Of a stretch of 64,000 bases of DNA, positions 42,553-51,857 are shown in pieces. A program made the position numbers and the translations under genes. The stretch comes from CAVXFS01 sp963761115 (GTDB lineage: Bacteria > Pseudomonadota > Gammaproteobacteria > Burkholderiales > Gallionellaceae): positions 744,001-808,000 of the forward strand of contig CAVXFS010000004.1 in NCBI GenBank assembly GCA_963761115.1, written 5' to 3'. Positions within the stretch are counted from its first letter, which is position 1. Each line of letters opens with the position of its first letter. Under the pieces are notes generated by a model that saw nothing but the letters and a program-made list of their open reading frames with translations, was not told where the DNA came from and searched no databases.

Positions 42553-44358
42553 ATGAAAAGATTCGCTGTTGTGACAAAAGACTGGTGGCTCGCGCTGACC
42601 AGTTTTCTGCTGTTGCTGACAGCGTACCACCTCATTTTCAGGCAGTTCTTCCCTACCCGGAACAATACGCTGGGCGGGGACTATGCGCGCATCCTGCCTG
42701 ACTTGCTGGACGGATATTATTGGTACAGGAGCAACGGCATATTTGAGCCTTTCTGGTTTACGCCTGCATTCTGTGGTGGCCAGCCGGCACTTGGCGCGCC
42801 GGAATCCGGGTTCTATTCGGTCGCGCAGTTGCTGACCTTTGTCGCCGACCCGCTGGTCAGCGTTTATGCGACGATACTGTTGTTCGCATCGCTCGGGTTC
42901 TGGGGTTTCTACCTGCTGTTGCGCACCTGTTTCGATTCCAGTCGCCAGGCGGCCGTGCTCGGTGGCGCGCTGTTCATGTTCAACGGCTTTTTCATCCATC
43001 GCATGATGATCGGGCATTTTTCCTTTCACGCCGTGATGCTGATCCCATGGATGGCCTATTTTCTGCTTCGGCCGACCCGGAAATGCCTGCTGGACACCCT
43101 GGCGAACGGCGCTTACGTCGGTTGCCTGCTGGCATACGGTTTCTATTCCGGTATGGTTCATCTACTGCTGCCCGGCGCGTTTGCCGTGTTGGGGATAGCC
43201 GCTATTCATGGGCTCGCGCGCGGGGATTCGGCAGGATTCATGCGGCGCTCGCTGGTTGCGGTTGGCGTGGCGATCGGGCTGTCGGCGGCAAAGTTGATGG
43301 CGGCACTGCTCTACCTGCACAACTTCCCGCGCAGCAATTATTCCTTGCCCGGCATAGATGGCATTTGGGATGCCCTGAAGACATTGTTCAGTACACTTTT
43401 TTTCTCCCCGGCAGGTATAGCGGATCAGGTACTGCCGCTGCTTGATAACTTGCAGTGGCCGCTGGATCGGCAAGAGTGGGAATATGGCGTCACGGTGGTG
43501 CCGCTGTTGATCATACTGGCCGGAACGGCGGTCATGCTCTATCACATCCACAGTCTGCGCCCACGGATGAACCTGACCCGATGGGTGTGGCTGGTGCTGC
43601 TGGGAATCGTGCTGGTGTTGTCGCTGGCGCTGAACATCTATTCACCGGGCTGGAATGCATTCCTGAAGCAGCTTCCGGTGATCAAGTCGAGCATCTATAT
43701 GACGCGCTGGTTCCTGGTCTACATTCCGCTGGTGATCCTGGCGTCTGCGCTGATGCTGGACCGGATATCTGCGCTGGACGGCCTCAGGTACGGCATCCTG
43801 GCGGTTGCACTGGCGGCACTGGTATACATCAATGCAGAAAAAGACCGCGGTTTTTACCAGGATCAACCCTACCAGCCGTACACCATCATCAATGCATGGA
43901 AGGCTGCCAGGACCGGCACGGCTTCGGCCAGTATCCAGAATATCAGTGCGTTTGTGAATGCCAACAACGAGATCGAGGGATCACTTAACCGCAATGACAT
44001 GCTCGCCATGGGTGGGTCGCAACTCGCCTGCTACAACCCGATATTCGGCTATCGGCTGGAGGACTTTCCGCGCAAGTCGCTGCATATCGGGTCGGTGATG
44101 GATGAGAGAAACGGCGTGCTGAACATCAAGAATCCCGCCTGTTACACTTATCCGGAACAAAATAACTGTACGCCAGGCGACCATTTCACGGTCGCCCAAC
44201 GCGACTCGGCGCTGGCCTTCACCAACTACAAACCTTACCCGTTCAGGTTTTCGCCCGGGCAGAAGATCGCCAACCTGCTGACGCTGGTCACGCTGGCGTT
44301 GCTGGTAATGTTGCTCGCTGTGATACTGGCAAGGAGGTTTTGGCGCACTCGACCATGA
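42553..44358 (+). CDS. Large polytopic membrane protein, YfhO/GT-C-like
   Basis: The 601-aa product from the ATG at 42553 has about twelve hydrophobic helices. The first extracytoplasmic loop holds GGDYARILPDLLDGYYWYRSNG and a PEFG-like CGGQPALGAPESGFY, as in YfhO-type integral membrane glycosyltransferase-like proteins. A soluble domain of about 150 residues lies before the last helix and is rich in Tyr/Asn (NPIFGYRLEDFPRKS). Substrate unknown. It closes the glycan group, in the same orientation as the DprE1-like gene. Confidence 0.75.
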   Translation: MKRFAVVTKDWWLALTSFLLLLTAYHLIFRQFFPTRNNTLGGDYARILPDLLDGYYWYRSNGIFEPFWFTPAFCGGQPALGAPESGFYSVAQLLTFVADPLVSVYATILLFASLGFWGFYLLLRTCFDSSRQAAVLGGALFMFNGFFIHRMMIGHFSFHAVMLIPWMAYFLLRPTRKCLLDTLANGAYVGCLLAYGFYSGMVHLLLPGAFAVLGIAAIHGLARGDSAGFMRRSLVAVGVAIGLSAAKLMAALLYLHNFPRSNYSLPGIDGIWDALKTLFSTLFFSPAGIADQVLPLLDNLQWPLDRQEWEYGVTVVPLLIILAGTAVMLYHIHSLRPRMNLTRWVWLVLLGIVLVLSLALNIYSPGWNAFLKQLPVIKSSIYMTRWFLVYIPLVILASALMLDRISALDGLRYGILAVALAALVYINAEKDRGFYQDQPYQPYTIINAWKAARTGTASASIQNISAFVNANNEIEGSLNRNDMLAMGGSQLACYNPIFGYRLEDFPRKSLHIGSVMDERNGVLNIKNPACYTYPEQNNCTPGDHFTVAQRDSALAFTNYKPYPFRFSPGQKIANLLTLVTLALLVMLLAVILARRFWRTRP

Positions 44359-44410
44359 GCAAGCCCGAATGAATTGGCCTTTGGATCATTTGGGGAGTTT
44401 AATATTGGTT

Positions 44411-44439
44411 CTCTCCCTTGACAGGGGAAGGAACGAAAA
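44411..44439. repeat. C-tract/G-tract intergenic repeat, short copy
   Basis: CTCTCCCTTGACAGGGGAAGG followed by an A-rich tail, a third relative of the element at 3456-3590, placed between the YfhO-like gene and the Y-family polymerase. It may work as a hairpin terminator but has no clear T run. Confidence 0.5.
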
Positions 44440-44496
44440 CCAGCTGCCTTGGGCGGTTCAGTTAAATCGAGGTTTTTAGAATTACCGGATTCCATC

Positions 44497-45732
44497 ATGC
44501 TTATCACCAATTGGCCCAATGCGATCGCACATGTGGATGCGGATTGCTTCTACGCTTCCTGCGAGCGGCTGCGCCACCCCGAGTTGCGGCAGGCGCCGGT
44601 GTGCGTGCTGTCGAGCCAGGATGCGTGCGTGGTGGCCAAGACCTATGACGCGAAGGCGGCCGGTATCCGTACCGGCATGACGGCGTGGGAAGCCAGGAAG
44701 GTTTTGCCGCAAGCCGTATTCCTCTCCGCCGACTTCCGCTATTACGGGCAGATCTCCGACAGCCTGTTCGCGATCCTGCGCCGCTACAGCCCGATGGTGG
44801 AGGAGTATTCCATCGACGAGGCATTCATCGACATGACGGGCTTGCGCACGCTGTACCGCAAACCCTGGCAGCAGATCGCCGACGACATCCGCAATACCAT
44901 CCACAACGAACTGGGCGTGACCGTATCGATCGGCATCTCGGTCACGCGCACGCTGGCCAAGATGGCCTCGGAATACAACAAGCCGAACGGCACCACCATC
45001 GTCGCGGGACGGCGCATCATGGATTTTTTGCAGCAGGTCGGTGTGCGCGACATCCCCGGCATCGGCGCCAACCGCGAGGCATTGCTGAGCAAGTTCAATA
45101 TCCGCAGCGGTGCCGAATTCGCCGCCACACCGGAACACCATATCAGGCGGCTGCTGGGCAAGGCCGGTACCGATCTGTGGCATGAGCTGAACGGCACGGC
45201 GCTGTATGCGGTGGAGAGCGAACTGCGGTTGCCGAAGAGCGTGGCGCGTACCGCGTCGATGGGCAAGCTCACACAGGAGCGCGAAGTCATCCGTGGTCAT
45301 CTGATGCGCCACGCGATGCGCCTGTCGCGCGAACTGATCGAGAAACGCCTGACGGCAAGACAGCTTTCATTCTTTCTGGCGCTGAAGTCGTTCGACAAAT
45401 GCGCGCAGACGCGCGAGCTGGCTTATCCGACGGCGGATTATTTCGTGCTGGTGGAGGAAGCCGGCAACATGCTGGATGCGTTGTTCGATCCGGTGCAGAG
45501 CTATCGTGCCTGCGGATTGATCGCCACCGGCATCGCGCCGCGCGAGGTGGCGGTGTACGACCTGTTCCAGCAACGCGAACTGAAGGCGGAGGAGCGGCAT
45601 GTGCAATTGCTGGAGACCGTGTACGCGATCAACGACAGATATGGCGCGAACTCGGTCGGCATCTGCGGCATGGCGGGGCAGGGTGGGAAGCTGGCGCAGC
45701 GGTTCTGTTATCCGATGATGGAGTGCGGGTAG
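44497..45732 (+). CDS. Y-family DNA polymerase (DinB/Pol IV type)
   Basis: The 411-aa product from the ATG at 44497 is an error-prone translesion polymerase. The catalytic carboxylates are seen in IAHVDADCFYASCE (palm motif) and YSIDEAFIDM; the SVSIGISVTRTLAKMASEYNKPNG stretch, the helix-hairpin-helix VRDIPGIGANREALL and the little-finger domain follow. It lacks a C-terminal beta-clamp motif that I can identify with certainty. It resembles DinB more than UmuC, and no umuD or lexA gene is next to it. No obvious LexA box is seen in front of it. Confidence 0.85.
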   Translation: MLITNWPNAIAHVDADCFYASCERLRHPELRQAPVCVLSSQDACVVAKTYDAKAAGIRTGMTAWEARKVLPQAVFLSADFRYYGQISDSLFAILRRYSPMVEEYSIDEAFIDMTGLRTLYRKPWQQIADDIRNTIHNELGVTVSIGISVTRTLAKMASEYNKPNGTTIVAGRRIMDFLQQVGVRDIPGIGANREALLSKFNIRSGAEFAATPEHHIRRLLGKAGTDLWHELNGTALYAVESELRLPKSVARTASMGKLTQEREVIRGHLMRHAMRLSRELIEKRLTARQLSFFLALKSFDKCAQTRELAYPTADYFVLVEEAGNMLDALFDPVQSYRACGLIATGIAPREVAVYDLFQQRELKAEERHVQLLETVYAINDRYGANSVGICGMAGQGGKLAQRFCYPMMECG

Positions 45733-45744
45733 GGAGTAGCGGGC

Positions 45745-46170
45745 TTACTTTTCAGGTTCGCAACTGCCGCCGATGCGCTTGCCGCTCAGGGCCATGTTCA
45801 TGCTCATGGATTGGCCGTGCGAGTTGCTTTGCATATGCATCTTGCCCTGATAGCTGTCGCTACTGTGGGTGAACTCGCCTGTTCCATCCGTTATATCGCC
45901 GTCATGATTGCAGTGGACTTTCCACGAGGTCTTGTTGCCGGCGTATTTGACGTCGGTCATGGTGCAGTCCTTGTTTGGCGCTGCCTGTCGCGGGTCTTTT
46001 TCCGCTCCCTTGGCGATACAGACTTTCATGGTCGTTCCCGGCACCGCGAACGGCATCCCTTCCATTTCCATCTTGGAAGTGACCTCCCAGTATTCTCCGC
46101 TTGCACCGAATGCCGAAGTGGTAAATGTGCTCGCTGCAAGGATCAGGCAGGTGGGTATGATTTTCTTCAT
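45745..46170 (-). CDS. DUF3617-family periplasmic protein
   Basis: The 141-aa product from the ATG at 46170 has a signal peptide (MKKIIPTCLILAASTFTTSAFGA) and a short secreted domain with the DUF3617 pattern EYWEVTSKMEMEGMPFAVPG, one Cys pair (VCIAKG, DCTMTD) and a C-terminal Met-rich strand set. Its function is not known. An in-frame start at 46209 is rejected because it would put 13 residues before the signal peptide. Confidence 0.85.
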   Translation of the reverse strand: MKKIIPTCLILAASTFTTSAFGASGEYWEVTSKMEMEGMPFAVPGTTMKVCIAKGAEKDPRQAAPNKDCTMTDVKYAGNKTSWKVHCNHDGDITDGTGEFTHSSDSYQGKMHMQSNSHGQSMSMNMALSGKRIGGSCEPEK

Positions 46171-46287
46171 GTTGACTCCGCTGGGCAGGAAAAAAGTGGG
46201 CAGGACCATGGCAGGATTCTTGACCTTGTTGGCGGTGAAGTCAATGCCTGTTTGTACTGGTGCGGGATGGGCTATCCACCTGCAACT

Positions 46288-47538
46288 TCACAAGCCGCCG
46301 CGTCGCGCCAGTAACGCCGCGCCATAGGCGGCTTCGGAGCGCGGTGCGGTGGAGACCGGGACGCCGAGCAGTCTGGCCCGCATCGCTGTCCAGGTCTGAT
46401 TCTTTGCGCCGCCGCCGGTAGTGACAACGGACCTGAGCGGTGTTGCGCCGAGTTCCTCGAGTTTGGCATAGCCGGTCGCCTCGATGCGACAGAGACCTTG
46501 CAGTAGCCCATGCAGGAATTGCGCTTCGTCCGTCGGCTTCGGGGTGAGTTGCGGCGCCAGTGCGGGATCGTCGATGGGAAAGCGTTCGCCGGGCGTGGGC
46601 AGCGGATAGTAGTCGAGCGGACTATCGATGGCCGGGTCGATGCGCGCGCTCAGTTCGATCAGTTGCCAGTCGTTGAAATACTTCCGCAGCACCCCGCCGC
46701 CCGCGTTGGAGGCGCCACCCGCCAGCCACAGGTCGCCGTAGCGGTGACTGTATACGCCGTATTGCGAGGCTTCCACACGGCGTTCCGAAAGCAGCTTGAG
46801 CACCAGCGTGGTGCCGAGCGAGGTGACGGCGGCGCCGGGTTCGCTCACGCCGGTGGCGATGAAACCGGCGATGCTGTCGGTGGTGCCGGCATGCACGGTG
46901 CAGGCTGGGTTGAGCCTGAAATATTTTGCGATGGCGGGGCTGAGTGACGCGATGGCAGTGCCGGGTGCGGCAACTTGCGGTAACAGGCGGGCGAGCGGCA
47001 ATTGCCGCACCCAGTCAGGCCAGCATAGTCGTTCGACGTCGTAGCCGCTTTTCAGTGCATTGTGGTGGTCCGACAGGCCACCGATGCCGGTGAGCAGCGC
47101 GGCGAGCCAGTCGGCCTGGTGCAGGAAATGTGCGGCGTTCGAGGTATCGTAATGACGCGTCAGCCACAGGAACTTGGCCAGTCCGGAAGTTGCGCTGCAT
47201 ACCGTGTGGCCGGGCGGCGCGATGGATTCCAGTTCTCCGGCTTCCACGCTGGCGCGGCTGTCGAAATAGAACAGGGCCGGGGAGACCGGCTCAAGTTCGT
47301 CATCACACAGCAACACCGTGCCGGAAGTTGCCGCGATGGCGATGCCATGCAATTGCGCGGCTACGGTCTCGGGCAGACGCCGCAGCAGAGTGAGCATCGC
47401 TTCGCGCCATTCCAGCGGGGTCTGCGCCCTTGGATCCGGATAGACCGTGTGGTCTTCATGTGCGATGACGCCATCACGGTCCAGGACGCAGGCGCGCACG
47501 CCAGAAGAGCCGAAGTCGAGACCGAGATGGTAAGTCAT
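46288..47538 (-). CDS. FGGY-family carbohydrate kinase (D-ribulose kinase-like)
   Basis: The 416-aa product from the ATG at 47538 (an alternative start at 47553) has the FGGY kinase fold: the N-terminal phosphate-binding LGLDFGSSGVRA, TDSIAGF in the middle (catalytic Asp), and the C-terminal TTGGGAKNQTW ATP-site loop. It is shorter than xylulokinases (about 480-500), which fits the small D-ribulose kinase group found in cyanobacteria and plants and in some proteobacteria. The substrate is inferred, not seen. Single gene, convergent with the polymerase region and divergent from glsA. Confidence 0.85.
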   Translation of the reverse strand: MTYHLGLDFGSSGVRACVLDRDGVIAHEDHTVYPDPRAQTPLEWREAMLTLLRRLPETVAAQLHGIAIAATSGTVLLCDDELEPVSPALFYFDSRASVEAGELESIAPPGHTVCSATSGLAKFLWLTRHYDTSNAAHFLHQADWLAALLTGIGGLSDHHNALKSGYDVERLCWPDWVRQLPLARLLPQVAAPGTAIASLSPAIAKYFRLNPACTVHAGTTDSIAGFIATGVSEPGAAVTSLGTTLVLKLLSERRVEASQYGVYSHRYGDLWLAGGASNAGGGVLRKYFNDWQLIELSARIDPAIDSPLDYYPLPTPGERFPIDDPALAPQLTPKPTDEAQFLHGLLQGLCRIEATGYAKLEELGATPLRSVVTTGGGAKNQTWTAMRARLLGVPVSTAPRSEAAYGAALLARRGGL

Positions 47539-47713
47539 GGGAAAAGCAGCCAAAAGGATAGAGTGGGGGATTGTATGGGGCAGGGCTTGATTTTACAAAC
47601 CTCGGCAGATCGATCGCCAAAACAGGCTAGGCGATCGATAGCAAACCAGTGCCGTTCGCATGTGCATGATATTTGCTTTGGTGTCTGCCTATATCAATCA
47701 TGAATGGACTCGT

Positions 47714-49538
47714 ATGCAATCCCCGATTCAGGATTATCTGGAAGGTTTGCATGGCCGCCTAGCCGGATTGCACAAGGGTGAGATGGCGAGTTATATCCCC
47801 GAACTCACCAAGGCCGATCCTGACTGGTTCGGCATCTGCATCGTCACCATGGATGGTGTGGCTTATGCGGTGGGCGATTCGGAGCAGCTGTTCACGATCC
47901 AGTCGATCTCCAAACCATTCGTCTACGCGACGGCGCTGGCGGACCGGGGGCGTGAGTTCGTGCTCGGCAAGGTCGGGGTGGAGCCGAGCGGCGATGCCTT
48001 CAATTCGATCAGCCTGAATCCCCAAACTGGTGCACCGCTCAATCCGATGATCAATGCTGGTGCGATCGCCTCCGCCAGCCTGGTCGGCGGCAAGACGCCG
48101 GAGGAGCAGTGGCGCCGCATCGAATCGTCGATGGCGGCATTCGTCGGCAGGGACATCAGCGTCGACGAGGACGTGTATCGGTCGGAGAGCGAAACCGGTT
48201 TCCGCAACCGCGCCATCGCCTGGATGCTGAAGAATTTCGGCATCATCGACGGTGAGCCGATGCCGTACACTGGAGAACTATTTCCGGCAGTGCTCGGTAC
48301 TGGTCAATTGCCGCGACCTGGCCTACATGGCGGCGACCCTGGCCAATGGCGGCGTCCACCCGCTGACCCGCAAGCGCGCCCTGCCGGCGGAACATGTCGA
48401 ACGGGTGCTCAGCGTGATGGCCACCTGCGGCATGTACGACTTTGCCGGCAGCTGGTTGTACGAGGTCGGCATGCCGGCCAAGAGCGGCGTGGGCGGCGGC
48501 ATCATCGCGGTATTGCCGGGCAGCTTCGGCATCGGTATCTTTTCCCCGCGCCTGGACGAGAAGGGCAACAGCGTGCGCGGCATCGAGGCGTGCAAGCAAC
48601 TGTCGCACGATTTCAGCCTGCATGTGTTCACCTGCGCCAGCGATCCGCGCATGGCGCTGGGCCGGGTCTACACCGGCGCGGATGCACCTTCGCGCAGACA
48701 ACCGGCGGCGGAGATACGTGCCCATCTGAAGGAGAATGCATCGCGCATCAAGTACCTTTGCCTGCATGGATTCCTGCATGTCGATGGCGTGGAGTATGTC
48801 ATCCGCAGGATGAGGGACATGGCTGCCGACAGCAACAGTTACATCCTCGACATGCACCATGTGGCAGGGATCTCGGAAAGTGCGGCGCGCCTGCTCAACC
48901 AGGCCCGGCTTGGTTTTGGAGCGGACAATATCGCGCTGGTGTATTCCCGCATCCACGACAACAAGGCCATCGTCGATCCGTTGCGCAAGGTCGGCCAAGA
49001 GCGGAGACCAGGGTTTCCTGAGCTTCGAGGACAACGACCTGGCGGTGGAGTGGTGCGAGAACCGGCTGATCGGGACGTTGCCGGCAATGCCTGCGCAGGC
49101 GCTGCATCTGGCCGACTCGCCCTTGTTCAAGGGCGTGCCCGAGCCGCTGATGAAACAGGTCGAAGCGGTGACGCGCTCCAGTTGTTCGCCAAGGGAGAGC
49201 AGATAATGGTGCAAGGCCAGGAGAATGATACGCGCATCTTTTTCATCGAGACCGGTCAGGTCAGCGTGCTGGTGCCGATCGAGAATGGCGGTCATCAGCG
49301 CATCGCCTCGCTGGGGCCGGGCATGAATTTCGGCGAGATGGTCCTGCTCGGCAATACGACCCGGAGTGCCTCGGTGTATGCGGATACCGAAGTCAAATGC
49401 CGCATCCTTGAATCCGGCGACCTTGACAATATATCTGACCATACGCCGCAACTGAAGATCATCCTGCTGGAAAACCTGGCAAAGGATATTGCGAGTAACT
49501 TGCGCCGGGCTACGCAGTGGATTGCTGCTCTGGCGTGA
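47714..49538 (+). CDS. glsA: Glutaminase fused to STAS and cyclic-nucleotide-binding domains (three frameshifts as sequenced)
   Basis: Glutaminase hydrolyses glutamine to glutamate and ammonia. The N-terminal part (about 310 residues, start ATG 47714) is a serine beta-lactamase-fold glutaminase with the SxxK motif in QSISKPF, the MINAGAIA core and YDFAGSWLYEVGMPAKSGVGGG. A STAS domain follows (about 48,740-49,000; LHGFLHVDGVEYVIRRM), then a cAMP-type binding domain with the cassette FGEMVLLGNTTRSASV (about 49,330-49,380). The frame shifts near 48,275 (+1), 49,000 (+1) and 49,178 (-1). Homologous sequence continues after each, so these are probably sequence errors. The full protein is about 605 aa. 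Confidence 0.87.
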
Positions 49539-49560
49539 TATATAGGTTTGTATCGATGAA

Positions 49561-49592
49561 AAAAAACGGGCCGGACTGATTTGTCCGGCCCG
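49561..49592 (-). terminator. Terminator between the glutaminase and cytochrome genes
   Basis: A 10-bp perfect stem CGGGCCGGAC/GTCCGGCCCG (49567-49592) with loop TGATTT. On the minus strand it is followed by a T run (A run at 49559-49566), the pattern for ending the cytochrome transcript; it may also end the glsA transcript. Confidence 0.85.
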
Positions 49593-49624
49593 CATTGATC
49601 ACTTCTGCATCCTCTAGCGCATGT

Positions 49625-51037
49625 TTACTTGACGTGGCAGGACAGACAAAGTCCACTGCCCTGGTTGGAAACACGCAGGAATACGCCGTTATTCGGGGTA
49701 TGCGGATCATGGCAGGATGCGCACTCCACGGTCGGCTGACCCAGGAACGCCGTATTATTGGTAAACAGCATGATGTCTTGCTTGGTACGGATACCCGCGC
49801 CTGGTACTGGAGCAAACGTGTTTGCCGCCGTGCTCGACACGAATCCGCGTCCGCAAGCGTCGCCATTGACTCCGGCACCGCACGAAGTTAGCGGCTGACC
49901 GTTAACTTCGGTCACGCCTGCAGCAATCATTGCCGCTGTCCCATTGGCTACAGTAGCTTGCGCGACACCATTGCTTACGTAGAATTCATAAGTAGTCGGA
50001 TCACGCGTAATCGGGTAAGCGGCAGTTCCACCAATACTTGCTGAACCCGCAGCAACAGCATCGCTGTCCAGAATGATGTTGGTGTCAACCCAGAAGCGGA
50101 CGTCGTTGGTATTGCTTCCGATATGCGCTGCAGTTGGCAGGTTGAACAACCTGTCACGACAGGTTCCGTCAGCAATAATGACCGTATTACCGACTGCCGA
50201 TCCCTGGGTAATGGAAATACCGCCGCCGCAGTATTGCATGCTGATCGGGTGATCGTTCGACAGGTCGGTGCCAAGCAGAATACCTTCCGCGCTAGGGTTG
50301 TCCGAACTCCCGTAAGGGTCAGAATAGAACCCTTGGTTCATCTGGGCAAAACCACTGCCACCGCCGCCGCCGTTGCTGCCATTGCTATTCCACGTATATT
50401 GCTGGTTTTGGCCTGCCTGGGCAGTTCCAATGATGAATTGGCTCGCAATTGCTGAACTCAATGCACCATTGTATCCATCCGCCATCAAACCGGAACCCGG
50501 TCCATTGATCATGTTGTCCATTGCTTGCGTACCATCGTGGCAAGACAAGCAGGCAAGGGAAACGGAACCAATGGAAGGCAGGGCGGCATCAAATGTGCTG
50601 GATACGTTACTACCGGTGTTATATACAGAATAGACTGATGAATTGTTAACTGCCTTGTTCCACAACGGGCCAGACTGAACAGCGTTAAATCCGTGCGGTG
50701 TATGACAGAAAACACAGATCTGGTTGGTGCCGACGACATTGCCGGAATTATCAAGCACGCTGGTTCCACCAGGGCCTGTTCCCAGGGATCCCTGCACACT
50801 GTTGGTACCCAGCGAATTGGTCGTACTCAGGTTGTGGCGGGAATTGGTGATATTGATTGCTGAACCTGGCGCAAATACACCTGTGCCGCCATCACTGGAA
50901 GTGTAGGTGGTAATGCCGTGCCCAACGGATGAGGCAACCACGCCGTCCGCATATGAATTATTGGCGAACCCCATTGCCAATGCGGAGACAGATAACAACC
51001 CCACCATGCCATATTTGTGATTCACGCGGTTTCTCAT
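49625..51037 (-). CDS. Secreted tetraheme cytochrome c (doubled CXXCH type)
   Basis: The 470-aa product starts with a signal peptide (VGLLSVSALAMGFANNSYA) and has four CXXCH heme-binding motifs: CVFCH near residue 108, CLSCH near 164, CASCH near 440 and CLSCH at the C-terminus. The first and last pairs are separated by about 270 residues rich in Gly, Ser, Asn and Thr without hemes, an unusual arrangement that suggests two diheme modules joined by an extended or adhesive region. Periplasmic or cell-surface electron transfer is likely. No other cytochrome or porin gene is adjacent. Confidence 0.85.
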   Translation of the reverse strand: MRNRVNHKYGMVGLLSVSALAMGFANNSYADGVVASSVGHGITTYTSSDGGTGVFAPGSAINITNSRHNLSTTNSLGTNSVQGSLGTGPGGTSVLDNSGNVVGTNQICVFCHTPHGFNAVQSGPLWNKAVNNSSVYSVYNTGSNVSSTFDAALPSIGSVSLACLSCHDGTQAMDNMINGPGSGLMADGYNGALSSAIASQFIIGTAQAGQNQQYTWNSNGSNGGGGGSGFAQMNQGFYSDPYGSSDNPSAEGILLGTDLSNDHPISMQYCGGGISITQGSAVGNTVIIADGTCRDRLFNLPTAAHIGSNTNDVRFWVDTNIILDSDAVAAGSASIGGTAAYPITRDPTTYEFYVSNGVAQATVANGTAAMIAAGVTEVNGQPLTSCGAGVNGDACGRGFVSSTAANTFAPVPGAGIRTKQDIMLFTNNTAFLGQPTVECASCHDPHTPNNGVFLRVSNQGSGLCLSCHVK

Positions 51038-51375
51038 AAATATAATTTTATTATTCTAAAACAACAAGTTGCTTTAATTGCTTAAAGCGGAATCGGCAAC
51101 GAAATATTGCGCGCAATGACAGCATCGGCGTAATGATTCAACACGCAAGCGGGATTCATGCCATTTGGCAAGTTAGATTAAGACATTGATACTAATATAG
51201 TAGCAACTTTATTTTTTATCGAAATCACAGGCGATGGGTTCTCCATTCCGGGATTTGAGAATAAACGAAGCAAAATCTCTGCTTCTGGGTAGCATTTACA
51301 AAATGATTCGATAGAGATGCCTCAGTCAATGCCGAGCCATTACTCCAATCTTCGAGTACCAGGATGCGGCATCGT
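51038..51375. other. Intergenic region upstream of the cytochrome gene, 338 bases
   Basis: A/T-rich, above all at 51,038-51,080 and 51,190-51,230, with no coding frame. It separates the cytochrome start from the queF stop (both minus strand), so it must contain the cytochrome promoter. A TAGAATAAT-like -10 is possible near 51,050-51,060, but I see no convincing -35 box. No repeat or RNA structure was recognised. Confidence 0.4.
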
Positions 51376-51795
51376 CTATTCCCGCATATTCGACTGCCTG
51401 TCAAATGTGTCCAGTTCGATCACCGGCTGCGGCTGCCATCCCTGTTTGCGATGCTCCGCCACTATGTTTGTGAATATGCCGCCGCGCACAAAAAACCTGG
51501 CGGTGAGGCGCATGAATCGCGGTGAGGTGGCTGCGGCCAGATCGTCGAGAATGCGGTTGGTGACGTCCTCGTGGAAATGGCCTTCATTGCGGAATGACCA
51601 GATGTACAACTTGAGGCTTTTCAGTTCGACGCATTTTTCGTCTGCGATGTAGTCGAGGATCAATGTGGCGAAATCCGGTTGGCCGGTCTTGGGGCACAGA
51701 CAGGTGAATTCGGGTATCTCCATATGGATATGGTAATCCCGTGCCGGGTGGGGATTGGGAAAAGTCTCAAGGGTTTTCGAGGGTTGCGTACTCAT
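51376..51795 (-). CDS. queF: NADPH-dependent preQ1 synthase QueF (type I)
   Basis: QueF reduces 7-cyano-7-deazaguanine to preQ1, the queuosine precursor, in the cytoplasm. The 139-aa unimodular protein has the active-site Cys and partner motif FTCLCPKTGQPDFA, the substrate Glu/His motif EGHFHEDVTNR and the CVELKSLKLY segment. Length fits the short type I class. It diverges from smc with about 60 bases between. Confidence 0.95.
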   Translation of the reverse strand: MSTQPSKTLETFPNPHPARDYHIHMEIPEFTCLCPKTGQPDFATLILDYIADEKCVELKSLKLYIWSFRNEGHFHEDVTNRILDDLAAATSPRFMRLTARFFVRGGIFTNIVAEHRKQGWQPQPVIELDTFDRQSNMRE

Positions 51796-51857
51796 TTTGT
51801 GCCGGGTTCCGCTTCGGTTAGAATAGCCGGAATTATAACGTTAATGACGGTCTCAAA

